Source of the DNA: Nitrospirota bacterium
GTDB lineage: Bacteria > Nitrospirota > Thermodesulfovibrionia > Thermodesulfovibrionales > JdFR-88
Reading direction: 5' to 3'
NCBI GenBank assembly: GCA_021840255.1
Contig: JAKBYX010000011.1
Coordinates: 1-64,000 of the forward strand
DNA: 64,000 nt
Position 1 is the first letter of the stretch; each line of letters opens with the position of its first letter. The notes beneath the pieces were generated by a model. That model had not been told where the DNA came from. It searched no databases and was given only the letters and a program-made list of their open reading frames with translations. A program made the position numbers and the translations under genes. Of this stretch, positions 24,640-32,919 are shown one piece after another.

Positions 24640-26071
24640 CAGCTTTATCGAGGAAGAGACCTTTGAGATCACGTCCGTTGAGACAGAGGAAGAGCACAAG
24701 ACGGAAACAAATGAGGCGGTGGAGGGCGAATACGAGCCCATCAAGTTTTACTTAAGGGAGATGTCCAATGTCCCCCTCCTGAATAAAGAGGGTGAGGTGG
24801 CCATAGCCAGGCGGATAGAATCCGCCAGGGAGAAACTCGCGAACGTCACTTTTTCCACGCCCTTTTGCATCGGGAAAATGGCGAGCCTGGGCGAACTGGT
24901 GGAGAAGGGAGAGGCCCCTTTCGCCGAGCTAATACAAAACGGTGAGGACATAGAGGAAGAAGACCTCCTGATGGAACGCAGGAAGTTTTACGAGCTTACC
25001 CAGGAACTGAAAAAGCTCCTTCGCAGGCTCAATGCCAGCAAGGCCAGGAGCACGGATGCCGGCAAGGCATCGAAGACGGCCGCAAAGATAGAGGCCGAAA
25101 TGCGCCAGAAGATCAGCGGCCTTAACCTGAAGGAAGAGACCATAATTCTCTTTTCCGACGAGCTTGAAAGGCTTATGGGGAAGGCGATCGAGCTGGAAGA
25201 CGTCCTGAAGCAGCAGAAGGGGGACAAAAAAAAGAAAAATGCGTTCGAGAAGAAAGAGCTGGAGCACCTTACCGAGACCTTCGGCATGGGTACCTCGGAG
25301 ATAAGGGGAAAGGTCCGGCAGATAGAGGAGTCCGAAGAGGAGCTGATGGAATCCAAACGTCAGCTTATAGAATCGAACCTCAGGCTTGTCATAAGCATTG
25401 CCAAAAGATATATGGGCAAGGGCCTGAGCCTCCCGGACCTCATCCAGGAAGGCAACATAGGGCTGATGCGCGCCGTTGATAAATTCGAGTACCAGAGGGG
25501 TTACAAGTTCTCAACTTATGCCACATGGTGGATAAGGCAGGCCATCACGCGCGCCCTTGCGGACCAGTCCCGCACGATCAGGATACCTGTGCACATGGTC
25601 GAGACCATAAACCGCATTACCAGGGTGTCAAGGGAACTGGTCCAGGAGTTTGGAAAAGAGCCGCAGCCGGAAGAGGTGGCCTCCCGACTCAAGATGCCTG
25701 CGGACAAGGTGAAATCCATACTCAAGGTCGCCAAGGAGCCGATATCCCTGGAAACCCCTGTTGGTGAGGAGGAAGACAGCCATCTCAGGGATTTCATAGA
25801 GGACAAGGCCGCGCCTTCGCCGCTTGATGACGTGATACTGGATGACCTTAAAAAACAGATATCGAGGATAATAGCGTCCCTTAACAACAAGGAGCAGATA
25901 ATCATAAAGAAGCGGTTTGGCATCGGGGACGACCCCCACACCCTGGAAGAGGTGGGCAAGGAGTTTTCGGTCACAAGGGAGAGGATAAGGCAGATAGAAG
26001 TGAAGGCCCTGAGAAAACTCAGGCACCCGTCCCGCAGCAAATGGCTCAGGGATTTCATGGAGAAGCCCTAA
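24623..26071 (+). CDS. rpoD: RNA polymerase primary sigma factor RpoD
   Basis: Housekeeping sigma-70. The 482-residue protein is shorter than the E. coli factor: region 1.1 is nearly absent, region 1.2 begins at [15 protein letters not shown], then a lysine/glutamate-rich non-conserved region (about 110-225). Region 2 ([37 protein letters not shown]) and region 4 ([20 protein letters not shown]) are canonical, so it should read TTGACA/TATAAT promoters, consistent with those found in this window. Start GGAGACCGGACGG-ATG lies within dnaG. Confidence 0.96.
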   Translation: MDNEFNSFIEEETFEITSVETEEEHKTETNEAVEGEYEPIKFYLREMSNVPLLNKEGEVAIARRIESAREKLANVTFSTPFCIGKMASLGELVEKGEAPFAELIQNGEDIEEEDLLMERRKFYELTQELKKLLRRLNASKARSTDAGKASKTAAKIEAEMRQKISGLNLKEETIILFSDELERLMGKAIELEDVLKQQKGDKKKKNAFEKKELEHLTETFGMGTSEIRGKVRQIEESEEELMESKRQLIESNLRLVISIAKRYMGKGLSLPDLIQEGNIGLMRAVDKFEYQRGYKFSTYATWWIRQAITRALADQSRTIRIPVHMVETINRITRVSRELVQEFGKEPQPEEVASRLKMPADKVKSILKVAKEPISLETPVGEEEDSHLRDFIEDKAAPSPLDDVILDDLKKQISRIIASLNNKEQIIIKKRFGIGDDPHTLEEVGKEFSVTRERIRQIEVKALRKLRHPSRSKWLRDFMEKP

Positions 26072-26081
26072 GAAAAATTCA

Positions 26082-26110
26082 GGAAAAGCCGCCAGCCTGG
26101 CGGCTTTTCC
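26082..26110 (+). terminator. Terminator of rpsU-rpoD operon
   Basis: GGAAAAGCCGCCA (26082-26094) / TGGCGGCTTTTCC (26098-26110), a 13 bp perfect stem with three-base loop ending in T-rich CTTTTCCC. Located 10 bp after rpoD. Confidence 0.75.
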
Positions 26111-26204
26111 CTTCCCGGTAGATCGTTCCGGTGCATAAAGACCCCTTTTAAGTTGACTCCCGGCAAGCTTAGCATTTAAAATAGAATTCCGATTTTTCTA
26201 CGCA

Positions 26205-26277
26205 GGGCCCATAGCTCAGTTGGTAGAGCTACCGGCTCATAACCGGTTGGTCCCAGGTTCGAGTCCTGGTGGGCCCA
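26205..26277 (+). tRNA. tRNA with CAU anticodon (Met elongator or Ile2)
   Basis: Full cloverleaf by eye: acceptor GGGCCCA/TGGGCCC, D-arm GCTC..GAGC, anticodon stem ACCGG/CCGGT with loop CTCATAA (anticodon CAT), T-arm CCAGG-TTCGAGT-CCTGG, discriminator A. No CCA is encoded (TCT follows). G1-C72 pairing rules out initiator tRNA. CAU can be elongator Met or lysidine-modified Ile2; the sequence does not decide, though the CGGCTCATAACCG arm resembles Ile2 in several bacteria. It lies between the rpoD terminator and the zinc-ribbon gene. Confidence 0.93.
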
Positions 26278-26371
26278 TCTGAATTCCGTAACCGCTGCCT
26301 GCGCGGTGCGCTTGCAGTTTAGGTTTTTGTTTTGTTTTGTAAGGCCCCTATAACTGGAGGTATGCGCCACA

Positions 26372-27097
26372 TTGAACGCCCAGATTAAGCTTCTGATAGA
26401 ACTGCAAGGGATGGACAAGGCCATAATAGAAAAAAACTCCTTCATCGAGCAGGCTCCCAAAAGGATACAGGAAGGCGAAAAATCATCCCGCGGGGCCCGC
26501 GAGCTAATGGAGTCCGTCCGCAAGGAGCACGATTCCCTGCTGAAGCAGAAAAGGGACATGGACTCCGAGCTGGAGCAGATGAACCAGAAGATAGCGAAAC
26601 TCAAGGCGCGGACTTCCGATATAAAAACGAACAAGGAGTACCAGGCGCACCTGAAAGAGATAGAAGCGGCTGAAAAAGAGGTCTTCAGGTACGAAGACGG
26701 CATCCTGGGGCTCATGGAAAAGATAGAGGCCTCCGACAGGAATCTGAAGACGGCCGCAGCGGCCTCTAAAGAGGAAGAAGCAAAGGCGGAAGTGGTCAAG
26801 AAAAAGCTGGAAGGTGAAAGCGGGGAGTCCCGGAAGGAACTCTCCGTCCTTATGCAAAAGAGGGCTGATTTTGCCGGAAAGATCGAAACAGATGTCTATG
26901 AGCTTTACATGAACCTGCTTGAAAAGCACGGCGGGATCGCCATCGCCAGGGTGAGGCATGAGATCTGCGGCGGGTGCAACATGAAGATCATGCCCCAGCT
27001 TTTCGTCCACGTAAAGGAAACGGACGAAATATATCAGTGCCCGCAGTGCGACAGGATCCTTTATTACGAAGAAGAGGCCGCTGAAGAGCCAGCCTAG
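26372..27097 (+). CDS. Coiled-coil zinc-ribbon protein (C4-type, DUF164)
   Basis: 241 residues: a long antiparallel coiled coil (about 10-180, with LKARTSDIKTNKEYQAHLKEIEAAEKE at the hairpin) followed by a C4 zinc ribbon (ICGGCNMKI, YQCPQCDRI). The family occurs widely next to RNase H-like or Nif3 genes and is thought to bind nucleic acid or act in RNA handling, without firm biochemical role. TTG start at 26372, 11 bases after GGAGG; the ATG overlapping it reads into a stop. RNase H follows 42 bp later. Confidence 0.87.
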   Translation: MNAQIKLLIELQGMDKAIIEKNSFIEQAPKRIQEGEKSSRGARELMESVRKEHDSLLKQKRDMDSELEQMNQKIAKLKARTSDIKTNKEYQAHLKEIEAAEKEVFRYEDGILGLMEKIEASDRNLKTAAAASKEEEAKAEVVKKKLEGESGESRKELSVLMQKRADFAGKIETDVYELYMNLLEKHGGIAIARVRHEICGGCNMKIMPQLFVHVKETDEIYQCPQCDRILYYEEEAAEEPA

Positions 27098-27139
27098 TTT
27101 TTTGAAAAAAGAAAGAATTTGAAAGAAAGATAAGATGAG

Positions 27140-27574
27140 ATGAGAAAGGCCGTCATTTACTCTGACGGGGCCTCGAGCGGCAATCCGGGGAAGGCTGGCA
27201 TCGGCGGGGTCATAAGCGTGGGGGCGGACACCTTCGAGTTCTCGCGGTCAATAGGCATCGCCACAAACAATGTCGCCGAATATTCAGCGCTTATTGAGGC
27301 GTTAAAAAAAGCGGTCGAGATGGGCGCCACCGAAGCCCAGATATTTCTGGATTCCGAGCTGGTCGTAAGGCAGATAAACGGCCAGTATAAAGTAAAGCAT
27401 GAAAATATAAAGCCCCTTTATGAGAAAGCAAAATCGCTGCTTTCTTCCTTTGAGAAATTCTCCGTGAGGCACATCCCCAGAGAGCAAAACAAGAGGGCTG
27501 ACGCGCTCTCCAAAGAAGGGGTAAACGCCTCATACTGCCCCCCGGGGGGGACCTTTAAACAGGGCCTCTTTTAA
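27140..27574 (+). CDS. RNase HI-type ribonuclease H
   Basis: Degrades RNA in RNA-DNA hybrids. 144 residues with all four catalytic acids in order: YSDGASSGNPGKAG (Asp), NVAEYSAL (Glu), FLDSELVVRQING (Asp) and RADALSKEG (Asp). The form is the compact archaeal/bacterial RNase HI type often linked to DUF164 zinc-ribbon proteins, lacking the basic protrusion handle of E. coli RnhA. The stop codon is at the left boundary of the first 90 bp cobalamin-leader repeat. Confidence 0.92.
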   Translation: MRKAVIYSDGASSGNPGKAGIGGVISVGADTFEFSRSIGIATNNVAEYSALIEALKKAVEMGATEAQIFLDSELVVRQINGQYKVKHENIKPLYEKAKSLLSSFEKFSVRHIPREQNKRADALSKEGVNASYCPPGGTFKQGLF

Positions 27575-27662
27575 AAATGGGCAGCGAGCGCACCCCGAAG
27601 GGCAAGCGAGCGAATATGATAGATCGTGAAATCCTCACATTCGATGCCCGGAGGGCATAAAA
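27573..27662 (+). repeat. 90 bp structured leader repeat, copy 1 (before cobU)
   Basis: Near-identical (five mismatches in 90) to 28873-28962, exactly 1300 bp away. It begins in the rnhA stop and ends on the A of cobU's ATG. Predicted hairpins: CCC-GAA-GGG; P1 CGAATATGA (27611-27619) / TCACATTCG (27635-27643) with one mismatch; P2 ATGCCC-GGA-GGGCAT (27644-27658), directly abutting P1. P2 contains GGAGGG, the Shine-Dalgarno of cobU, seven bases before ATG. GCGAGCG occurs twice in its 5' part. No similarity to the B12 box of cobalamin riboswitches. Confidence 0.9.
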
Positions 27663-28177
27663 TGGGTGAGTTTGTATTTGTCCTAGGCGGCGCAAGAAGC
27701 GGCAAAAGCTCTTTCGCCTTGGGGGAGGCCTCAAAGATCACTGGTAAAAAGGCCTTTGTCGCAACCATGGAACCCGGAGACGATGAGCTCAAAGCCCGAA
27801 TAAGCGCCCACCGCACGGAGAGGGGGCCTGAATGGGAGACCTTCGAGGAACCCCTGCATCTTACCCCCCTGCTGAAGAAGATCGGTAGCCAGTACGATGT
27901 CATCCTCCTGGACTGTCTTACTCTCTGGCTTTCAAACCTGATGCTGCTGAATGAAGACAGACCGCTTAAAGACGAGGCAGGGGAGCTGATAAAGGCGTTA
28001 AAAAAAACCGTTTGCCCCGTCTTTGCCGTTTCAAACGAAGTGGGCATGGGGATAGTGCCCGGCACGGGGCTTGGCAGGGCATTCCGGGATGAGGCAGGAA
28101 GGCTCAACCGCCTTATGGCCGGGGTCGCGGACAGGGTGTATCTGGTAGTGGCCGGCCTGCCCCAGAGGATAAAATGA
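27662..28177 (+). CDS. cobU: Adenosylcobinamide kinase / GTP guanylyltransferase CobU
   Basis: Bifunctional enzyme that phosphorylates adenosylcobinamide and attaches GMP, giving AdoCbi-GDP for nucleotide loop assembly. 171 residues: P-loop GGARSGKSSFA near residue 8, the ISAHRTERG segment with the guanylylated histidine, LLDCLTLWLSN, and VSNEVGMGIVPGTGLGRAFRD. ATG at 27662 is used since GGAGG sits seven bases upstream; the track GTG at 27626 would add MKSSHSMPGGHK, read from the repeat. First gene of the cobalamin run. Confidence 0.93.
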   Translation: MGEFVFVLGGARSGKSSFALGEASKITGKKAFVATMEPGDDELKARISAHRTERGPEWETFEEPLHLTPLLKKIGSQYDVILLDCLTLWLSNLMLLNEDRPLKDEAGELIKALKKTVCPVFAVSNEVGMGIVPGTGLGRAFRDEAGRLNRLMAGVADRVYLVVAGLPQRIK

Positions 28178-28178
28178 A

Positions 28179-28919
28179 ATGACCCCTTTCAGCCTTTTTC
28201 TGATAAGGCACGGACGGACCGGGCTTGAGGGCCGTTACAAGGGGCAGATCGATGTGCCCCTGACGGCCAGGGGTGTAAAAGACATGGAGGCCTCAGCCCT
28301 TGTCCTTAAAAAGATGCTGAAAGGCAAAAAGATAGACGCCATCTACTCGTCCGATCTTACCCGGGCCATCCAGAGCGCTGACGTGATCATGGAGAGGTTG
28401 GATGTAAGGAGGGTGACCCGGATGGAGCTCCTGAGAGAAAGGGCGTTTGGCGAATGGGAGGGGATGCGTTTTGACGAGATAGAAAAAAAATACCCCAGGG
28501 AGTTCGCCAGGTGGGTAAGCGACCCGTTCGTCAACAATCCGGTAGGGGGTGAGACGAGCAGCATGGTCAAACGGCGCGCCCTTCGCGCCCTTAAAGAGAT
28601 AATGGGGCCAGAAAAAAAATTGCCTGGGGGCAGGGTGGCCGCAATAGTATCTCATAATGGCATATTAAGGACGCTGCTTTGCCATTTCCTGGGCATGCCG
28701 TACAGGAACATATTCAGGGTCTCTCTTGATTTCGGCTGCCTGAGCCTTGTGGAGATCTACGAGGACAGGACCCCGGTCGTCAAATTCATGAACTATTCGC
28801 TGATGGATCAAACAAAAACAAAAACAAAAACAAAAATAAAAAACCCAATTGATCATATTTCAGGGGCGAAGCAAAAATGGACAGCGGGCGTAACCCGAAG
28901 GGCAAGCGAGCGAATATGA
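28179..28919 (+). CDS. cobC: Alpha-ribazole phosphatase-like histidine phosphatase
   Basis: Histidine phosphatase superfamily: LIRHGRTGLEGRYKGQ near residue 7, ERAFGEWEGMRFDEI near 88 and SHNGILRTLLCHFLGMPY near 157 give the catalytic His-Arg-His set. In this context it is most likely CobC, removing phosphate from alpha-ribazole-5-phosphate. The family core ends about residue 205; an extra 40-residue tail includes a KTKTKTKIK run from an A-rich (AAAAAC)n tract and a last part (KQKWTAGVTRRASERI) read from copy 2 of the 90 bp repeat, which also supplies the TGA stop. It starts 1 bp after cobU. Confidence 0.85.
   Translation: MTPFSLFLIRHGRTGLEGRYKGQIDVPLTARGVKDMEASALVLKKMLKGKKIDAIYSSDLTRAIQSADVIMERLDVRRVTRMELLRERAFGEWEGMRFDEIEKKYPREFARWVSDPFVNNPVGGETSSMVKRRALRALKEIMGPEKKLPGGRVAAIVSHNGILRTLLCHFLGMPYRNIFRVSLDFGCLSLVEIYEDRTPVVKFMNYSLMDQTKTKTKTKIKNPIDHISGAKQKWTAGVTRRASERI
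28811..28845 (+). repeat. (AAAAAC)n simple repeat inside cobC 3' end
   Basis: Four tandem copies of a six-base AAAAAC unit, then AAAAAT, encode KTKTKTKIK at the C-terminal tail of cobC. Such tracts change length easily; because the unit is six bases, changes would keep frame. Confidence 0.7.
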
Positions 28920-28962
28920 TAGATCGTGAATTCCTCACATTCGATGCCCGGAGGGCATAAAA
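28873..28962 (+). repeat. 90 bp structured leader repeat, copy 2 (before cobQ)
   Basis: Second copy. P1 28911-28919 / 28935-28943 and P2 28944-28949 / 28953-28958 are conserved exactly; the five differences from copy 1 lie in the 5' part and in the P1 loop (A to T). The GGAGG in P2 is ten bases from the cobQ ATG (28965), three bases further than in copy 1. The left part overlaps the end of the cobC ORF and provides its stop codon, as if the element had entered that gene's 3' end. Confidence 0.9.
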
Positions 28963-28964
28963 AG

Positions 28965-30527
28965 ATGACAAAAGGCGCAGCGGCCCGGACATTAAGGTCT
29001 CTCATGGTACTTGGCACTGGTTCCGGCGTCGGGAAAAGCCTTATTGTGACCGGCCTTTTGCGGATATTCTCAGACATGGGATTTGATGCCGCCCCCTTCA
29101 AGGCGCAGAACATGGCGCTGAACTGCTTCATAACGAGAGACGGGGGAGAGATAGGCCGGGCGCAGGCGTTGCAGGCCGAGGCCGCAAGGGTCGAGGCCTC
29201 GACGGACATGAACCCGATTCTCCTTAAGGCAACAGGGGATGCCGGCTGCCAGGTAATAGCGGATGGCCGGTCGATCGGCAACATGACCGCCCGCGAGTAC
29301 TATGCGTACGGGGTCGAAGCCTGGCGGATAGTGACCTCCGCATACCAGAGGCTTGCTGGGAAGCATGAGCTGATCGTAATGGAGGGAGCGGGCAGCCCTT
29401 CCGAGATAAACCTGATGGACAAGGATATCGTGAACATGAGGATGGCAAAGCATGCCGGCGCGCCGGCCCTCCTGGTGGGCGATATAGAAAAAGGAGGCGT
29501 GTTCGCCTCCCTTTACGGGACTTTTTTGCTTCAGGGTGCAGACAGCGGCCTGATACGGGGCTTCATAATCAACAAATTCAGGGGCGACATGGACATACTT
29601 ACCCCCGGCCTCCATATGCTGGCAGAGAAGACCGGGATGCCCTGTCTGGGCGTCCTGCCGTATATGAAGCACTCCCTTTCTGAAGAAGACTCCCTGTCGC
29701 TTTCGGAAGCAAGCCGCGGTTTTTCCCCGGGCGGGAAGGCGTTGAGGATTGTTGTGGTCAGAAACCGCTTCATATCCAACTTCACGGATTTCGAGCCCCT
29801 CGCGCTTGAGCCCGACGTGGAGGTCATATATTCGCTGAGACCAAGGGAGATCGAAGGGGCCGATCTTGTCATCATACCCGGCTCCAAGAACACAAGCAGA
29901 GACCTGCTTTTTCTCCGGCAGTCCGGCGTGGAGGCGTCAATAAAAGAAGCGGTGAAAAAGAGTGTCCCGCTTATAGGGATGTGCGGCGGTTTTCAGATGC
30001 TTGGGCATGCCATAAAGGACCCTTTTGGAGTTGAAAGCGAATTCAAGGAGATAAAAGGCATGGGGCTTCTGGATATCGAGACAGTGCTTGAGGACCCGAA
30101 AGTGACGACTCAAGTTGAAGTCATAGAAGCGGCCCAGGCAGAAGCGGGGCAGGTAAAGGACACAGAGGCGGGCAGGGCTGAAAAAACAAAAAAAGTAAAA
30201 ATCACGGGTTATGAGGTCCATATGGGGCGCTCCACCGGGGACATCGGCCTGTTCAAGCTTAAACGCCTGGCAACCGGGGAGGCCGTTCTGGACGGGTCCA
30301 GAAAAGCGGGTGTCTGGGGCACTTACATTCACGGTCTGTTTGATAACGATGCCTTCCGGGGCAGGCTTCTAAACGGTTTAAGGGCGCGCGCGGGTTTGCC
30401 GGAAAGGGAGAAGCCTGTCAACTATAGCGCAATAAAGGAAGAAGGCATTAATGCCCTGGCGGACGCGATCAGGGACAACCTGGACATGCGCTATATCGAA
30501 AGTCTCATAAAGCGATGCACAGAATAA
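28965..30527 (+). CDS. cobQ: Cobyric acid synthase CobQ/CbiP
   Basis: ATP- and glutamine-dependent amidation of cobyrinic acid a,c-diamide side chains to cobyric acid. 520 residues from the ATG at 28965. N-terminal dethiobiotin-synthetase-like ATPase: GTGSGVGKSLIVTGL near residue 17, KAQNMALNCF, EGAGSPSEINL. C-terminal class I glutaminase: IGMCGGFQMLG (nucleophile Cys, residue about 332) and a GTYIHGLFDND histidine. An acidic/Ala-rich insertion of about 30 residues (VTTQVEVIEAAQAEAGQVKD) lies in the glutaminase domain. It overlaps cbiB by 13 bp. Confidence 0.95.
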   Translation: MTKGAAARTLRSLMVLGTGSGVGKSLIVTGLLRIFSDMGFDAAPFKAQNMALNCFITRDGGEIGRAQALQAEAARVEASTDMNPILLKATGDAGCQVIADGRSIGNMTAREYYAYGVEAWRIVTSAYQRLAGKHELIVMEGAGSPSEINLMDKDIVNMRMAKHAGAPALLVGDIEKGGVFASLYGTFLLQGADSGLIRGFIINKFRGDMDILTPGLHMLAEKTGMPCLGVLPYMKHSLSEEDSLSLSEASRGFSPGGKALRIVVVRNRFISNFTDFEPLALEPDVEVIYSLRPREIEGADLVIIPGSKNTSRDLLFLRQSGVEASIKEAVKKSVPLIGMCGGFQMLGHAIKDPFGVESEFKEIKGMGLLDIETVLEDPKVTTQVEVIEAAQAEAGQVKDTEAGRAEKTKKVKITGYEVHMGRSTGDIGLFKLKRLATGEAVLDGSRKAGVWGTYIHGLFDNDAFRGRLLNGLRARAGLPEREKPVNYSAIKEEGINALADAIRDNLDMRYIESLIKRCTE

Positions 30528-31480
30528 TAGTCCTTGGGCTTGCCCTGGCACTGGATCTTGCAATCGGGGAGCCGGAATGGTTTTTCTTTCATCCGGTCAG
30601 GGTAATAGGGAAAGCAATCGAGGTCCTCGAATGGGTTTTAAGAAGGGTGATGCCTAAAAAGCCGCGCCTGGCAGGTCTCGTCCTTTGCCTGGCGGTGGTT
30701 GTGGGCACTTACTGGGTGACCCTCCTTGCGGTTAACGCCCTTGAGGGCTATCTTTCACGTTGGGCGCTGCCCGCCCTTGCTGTGCTCCTTTATACGACTA
30801 TCGCCCTTAGGGGGCTTTCAGGCGAAGCAGCAAAGATCACGGCGTTTGTAAAGGCCGGAGAGATGGACAAGGCCCGCGCTGGCCTTAAAGGCCTTGTAGG
30901 CAGGGATACCGGGGGACTGGATGCCCCATCCGCCCTGAAGGCCGTTATAGAAAGCCTTGCTGAAAACGCATCGGACGGCGTCCTTGCGCCGGTGTTTTTC
31001 TATCTGCTCGGAGGCATCCCGCTTGCCATGGCCTATAAGGCCATAAACACGCTGGACTCAATGGTGGGCTACAGGAACGAAAAATACAGGCTTTTCGGAT
31101 GGGCCTCCGCCAGGCTTGATGACCTTGCCAACCTGCTGCCATCGAGGCTCACCGGGGTTTCCCTTTGCATTGCCTCTGCCGTTACGGGGCATGGGCTTGG
31201 GTTGCCGGTAAAGACCATGCTCAGAGATGGACGGAAACACCCAAGTCCCAACAGCGGTGTGCCCATGGCCGCAATGGCTGGGGCGCTTAATGTCACCCTC
31301 GGCGGTCCTGCAATGTACGGAGGCAAGCTCATTGAAAAGCCTTTTATCGGCAACGGGCCTTTGCCGCTGGATGCGGAAAGGGCGGAAACGGCGCAAAGAC
31401 TTACCATGCTGGGCTGTCTTCTTGGCGCTGCAATAATTGCGGTCGTGGTAACAGGCCTTGCCTCCAGCCTGATCGGATAG
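30515..31480 (+). CDS. cbiB: Adenosylcobinamide-phosphate synthase CbiB/CobD
   Basis: Integral membrane enzyme joining aminopropanol phosphate (or threonine-phosphate-derived) to adenosylcobyric acid. 321 residues with several membrane helices. Family signatures: LALDLAIGEPEWFFFHPVRVIG at the N-terminus, SLAENASDGVLAPVFFYLLGG near 148, MVGYRNEKYRLFGWASARLDD near 188 and HPSPNSGVPMAAMAGAL near 240. Its start lies within cobQ and its stop overlaps the next gene region, showing tight coupling. Confidence 0.94.
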   Translation: MHRIIVLGLALALDLAIGEPEWFFFHPVRVIGKAIEVLEWVLRRVMPKKPRLAGLVLCLAVVVGTYWVTLLAVNALEGYLSRWALPALAVLLYTTIALRGLSGEAAKITAFVKAGEMDKARAGLKGLVGRDTGGLDAPSALKAVIESLAENASDGVLAPVFFYLLGGIPLAMAYKAINTLDSMVGYRNEKYRLFGWASARLDDLANLLPSRLTGVSLCIASAVTGHGLGLPVKTMLRDGRKHPSPNSGVPMAAMAGALNVTLGGPAMYGGKLIEKPFIGNGPLPLDAERAETAQRLTMLGCLLGAAIIAVVVTGLASSLIG

Positions 31481-31488
31481 TGTTTTGC

Positions 31489-32682
31489 ATGGACAATAAC
31501 ATGAATAAAAAACCTCACTCCGCTCGTGTTCGCAGGGGTAACGCATGCGTGCACGGGGGCGACATCTACGGGGCCTCGCGCCTCACGGGAATTCCCGTTC
31601 ATAAGATAATCGATTTCAGCGCATCGATAAATCCACTGGGGGCATCGCCCAGAGCGCTCAAGGCTGCAGCGGCTGCTATGGACAACCAAAGGATCCGGAA
31701 TTATCCTCCTCCCCATGCGGACGGGCTTGCCCTACGGATAGCGGAGATGCTTGGCGCCGGGGTGCATAAGAACGGGGAGCGGCAGGTGATCACCGGAAAC
31801 GGCAGCACGGAGCTTATATACCTTTTACCCCGCGCCTTAAGGCCAAAGACCGTTTTGATACATAACCCCACATTCAGCGAATACAGACGGGCGGCGCTGC
31901 TTTCTGGGGCAAGATTATTGAGCGCAAATAAAAACCTCTCAGTAAAAAGGGGAATCTCATCAGAAAAAGAGTGTATCTCTTTAGATTGTGATGTTTTATT
32001 TGATTTTGACCGCTTCGCGCGCGCAATGCGCGAGGCTGATATGGCTTACATCTGCAACCCCAATAATCCCACCGGAGAATTGACCGGCAGAGAGGTTATG
32101 GCCGCGCTGGCCCGGGAGGCTAAAAAAGCCCGCTGTCATCTTGTGGTGGACGAGGCGTTCATTGATTTTTGTCCGGGGCAATCATTGGCCGGAGAGACGG
32201 CCAAAGGGGATAAAAACAAAAACCCCTGGCTCATAATCCTGCGGTCCATGACCAAGTTCCATGCCCTTACGGGGCTGCGGATGGGCTATGCGGTTTTCGG
32301 CTCCGCCCAAACCGCAAAAAAGGTCCTGGAATACAAAGAGCCATGGAGCGTGAACATCCCCGCCATGGAGGCCGCGATGGCCGCGCTGGATGATGGCGAA
32401 CACGCGGAAAAAACCCTCAGGCTGATGGAAAAGGAGAAGAATTACATCGGTGGGCAATTGAGAGAGGCCGGCATCTGGCACCTTAAACCAGCCGCCAATT
32501 TCTTTCTGATAAGGATCAAAAGACCCGGCGAGCTCGTAAAACGGCTGTTACAAAAAGGGATGCTTGTCAGGGACTGTTCAAATTTCGAAGGATTGGGAGA
32601 GGGTTTCATAAGGATCGCCATAAAAAAGAGGGGGGAAAACAGGCTTCTCTTAAACTGCATCCGGGATTTCCTGCTCAAATAG
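31489..32682 (+). CDS. cobD: Threonine-phosphate decarboxylase CobD (PLP)
   Basis: PLP enzyme making aminopropanol phosphate, the linker used by CbiB. About 397 residues. HGGDIYGASRLTGIPVHKIIDFSASINPLG is the CobD-type N-terminus; YICNPNNPTGELTGREV, VVDEAFIDFCPG and RSMTKFHALTGLRMGYA (the PLP lysine) are fold-type I hallmarks shared with HisC, but the neighbours favour CobD. The start is uncertain (GTG 31480, ATG 31489 or 31501), none with a clear ribosome site. Last gene of the run; cobS and cobT, needed to finish the nucleotide loop, are elsewhere. Confidence 0.9.
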   Translation: MDNNMNKKPHSARVRRGNACVHGGDIYGASRLTGIPVHKIIDFSASINPLGASPRALKAAAAAMDNQRIRNYPPPHADGLALRIAEMLGAGVHKNGERQVITGNGSTELIYLLPRALRPKTVLIHNPTFSEYRRAALLSGARLLSANKNLSVKRGISSEKECISLDCDVLFDFDRFARAMREADMAYICNPNNPTGELTGREVMAALAREAKKARCHLVVDEAFIDFCPGQSLAGETAKGDKNKNPWLIILRSMTKFHALTGLRMGYAVFGSAQTAKKVLEYKEPWSVNIPAMEAAMAALDDGEHAEKTLRLMEKEKNYIGGQLREAGIWHLKPAANFFLIRIKRPGELVKRLLQKGMLVRDCSNFEGLGEGFIRIAIKKRGENRLLLNCIRDFLLK

Positions 32683-32731
32683 TTTCCTGATAATTAAACT
32701 TAGTAAGTCCTTTAATAATATAGAAAATACA

Positions 32732-32760
32732 TTGACAAAAGAGTTTCGAATCTCTTAACA
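32732..32760 (+). promoter_or_regulatory. Candidate promoter with palindromic operator, porin gene
   Basis: TTGACA (32732-32737) is 17 bp from a poor -10, TTAACA (32755-32760). Between them lies AAGAGTTTCGAATCTCTT (32739-32756), an 18 bp near-perfect palindrome (16 of 18 symmetric). A repressor bound there would block the promoter. Located 160 bp before the DUF3373 gene. Confidence 0.45.
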
Positions 32761-32919
32761 TCTTCCAACCCTTTGCAACCCTTGGGAGAAGGGGAAAATG
32801 GGAACCGGAAAACAAAAACATAAAAAACCTGAGGTTATCAATCGGTGTATAGTGTGCTATCGTGTTGGATACCGGACTCAGGGGATCATACATAAACCGG
32901 AGGAAGAGGAGGAAAAGGG

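Noticed and set aside
26176-26799. 207-aa minus ORF containing the peptide HQDSNLGPTGYEPVALPTELWA
   Set aside because: This peptide is the antisense reading of the tRNA gene at 26205-26277, a known artefact of automatic gene calls; the rest is antisense to the zinc-ribbon gene.
27573-27662. Cobalamin riboswitch before cobU
   Set aside because: No B12 box (GCCACTG-type) or long multi-stem aptamer; the element is 90 nt with two small hairpins.
27571-29284. Two minus ORFs (27571-28107, 28853-29284) sharing FTIYHIRSLALR
   Set aside because: Similarity comes only from reading the two copies of the 90 bp repeat in antisense; the rest of each is antisense to cobU and cobQ.
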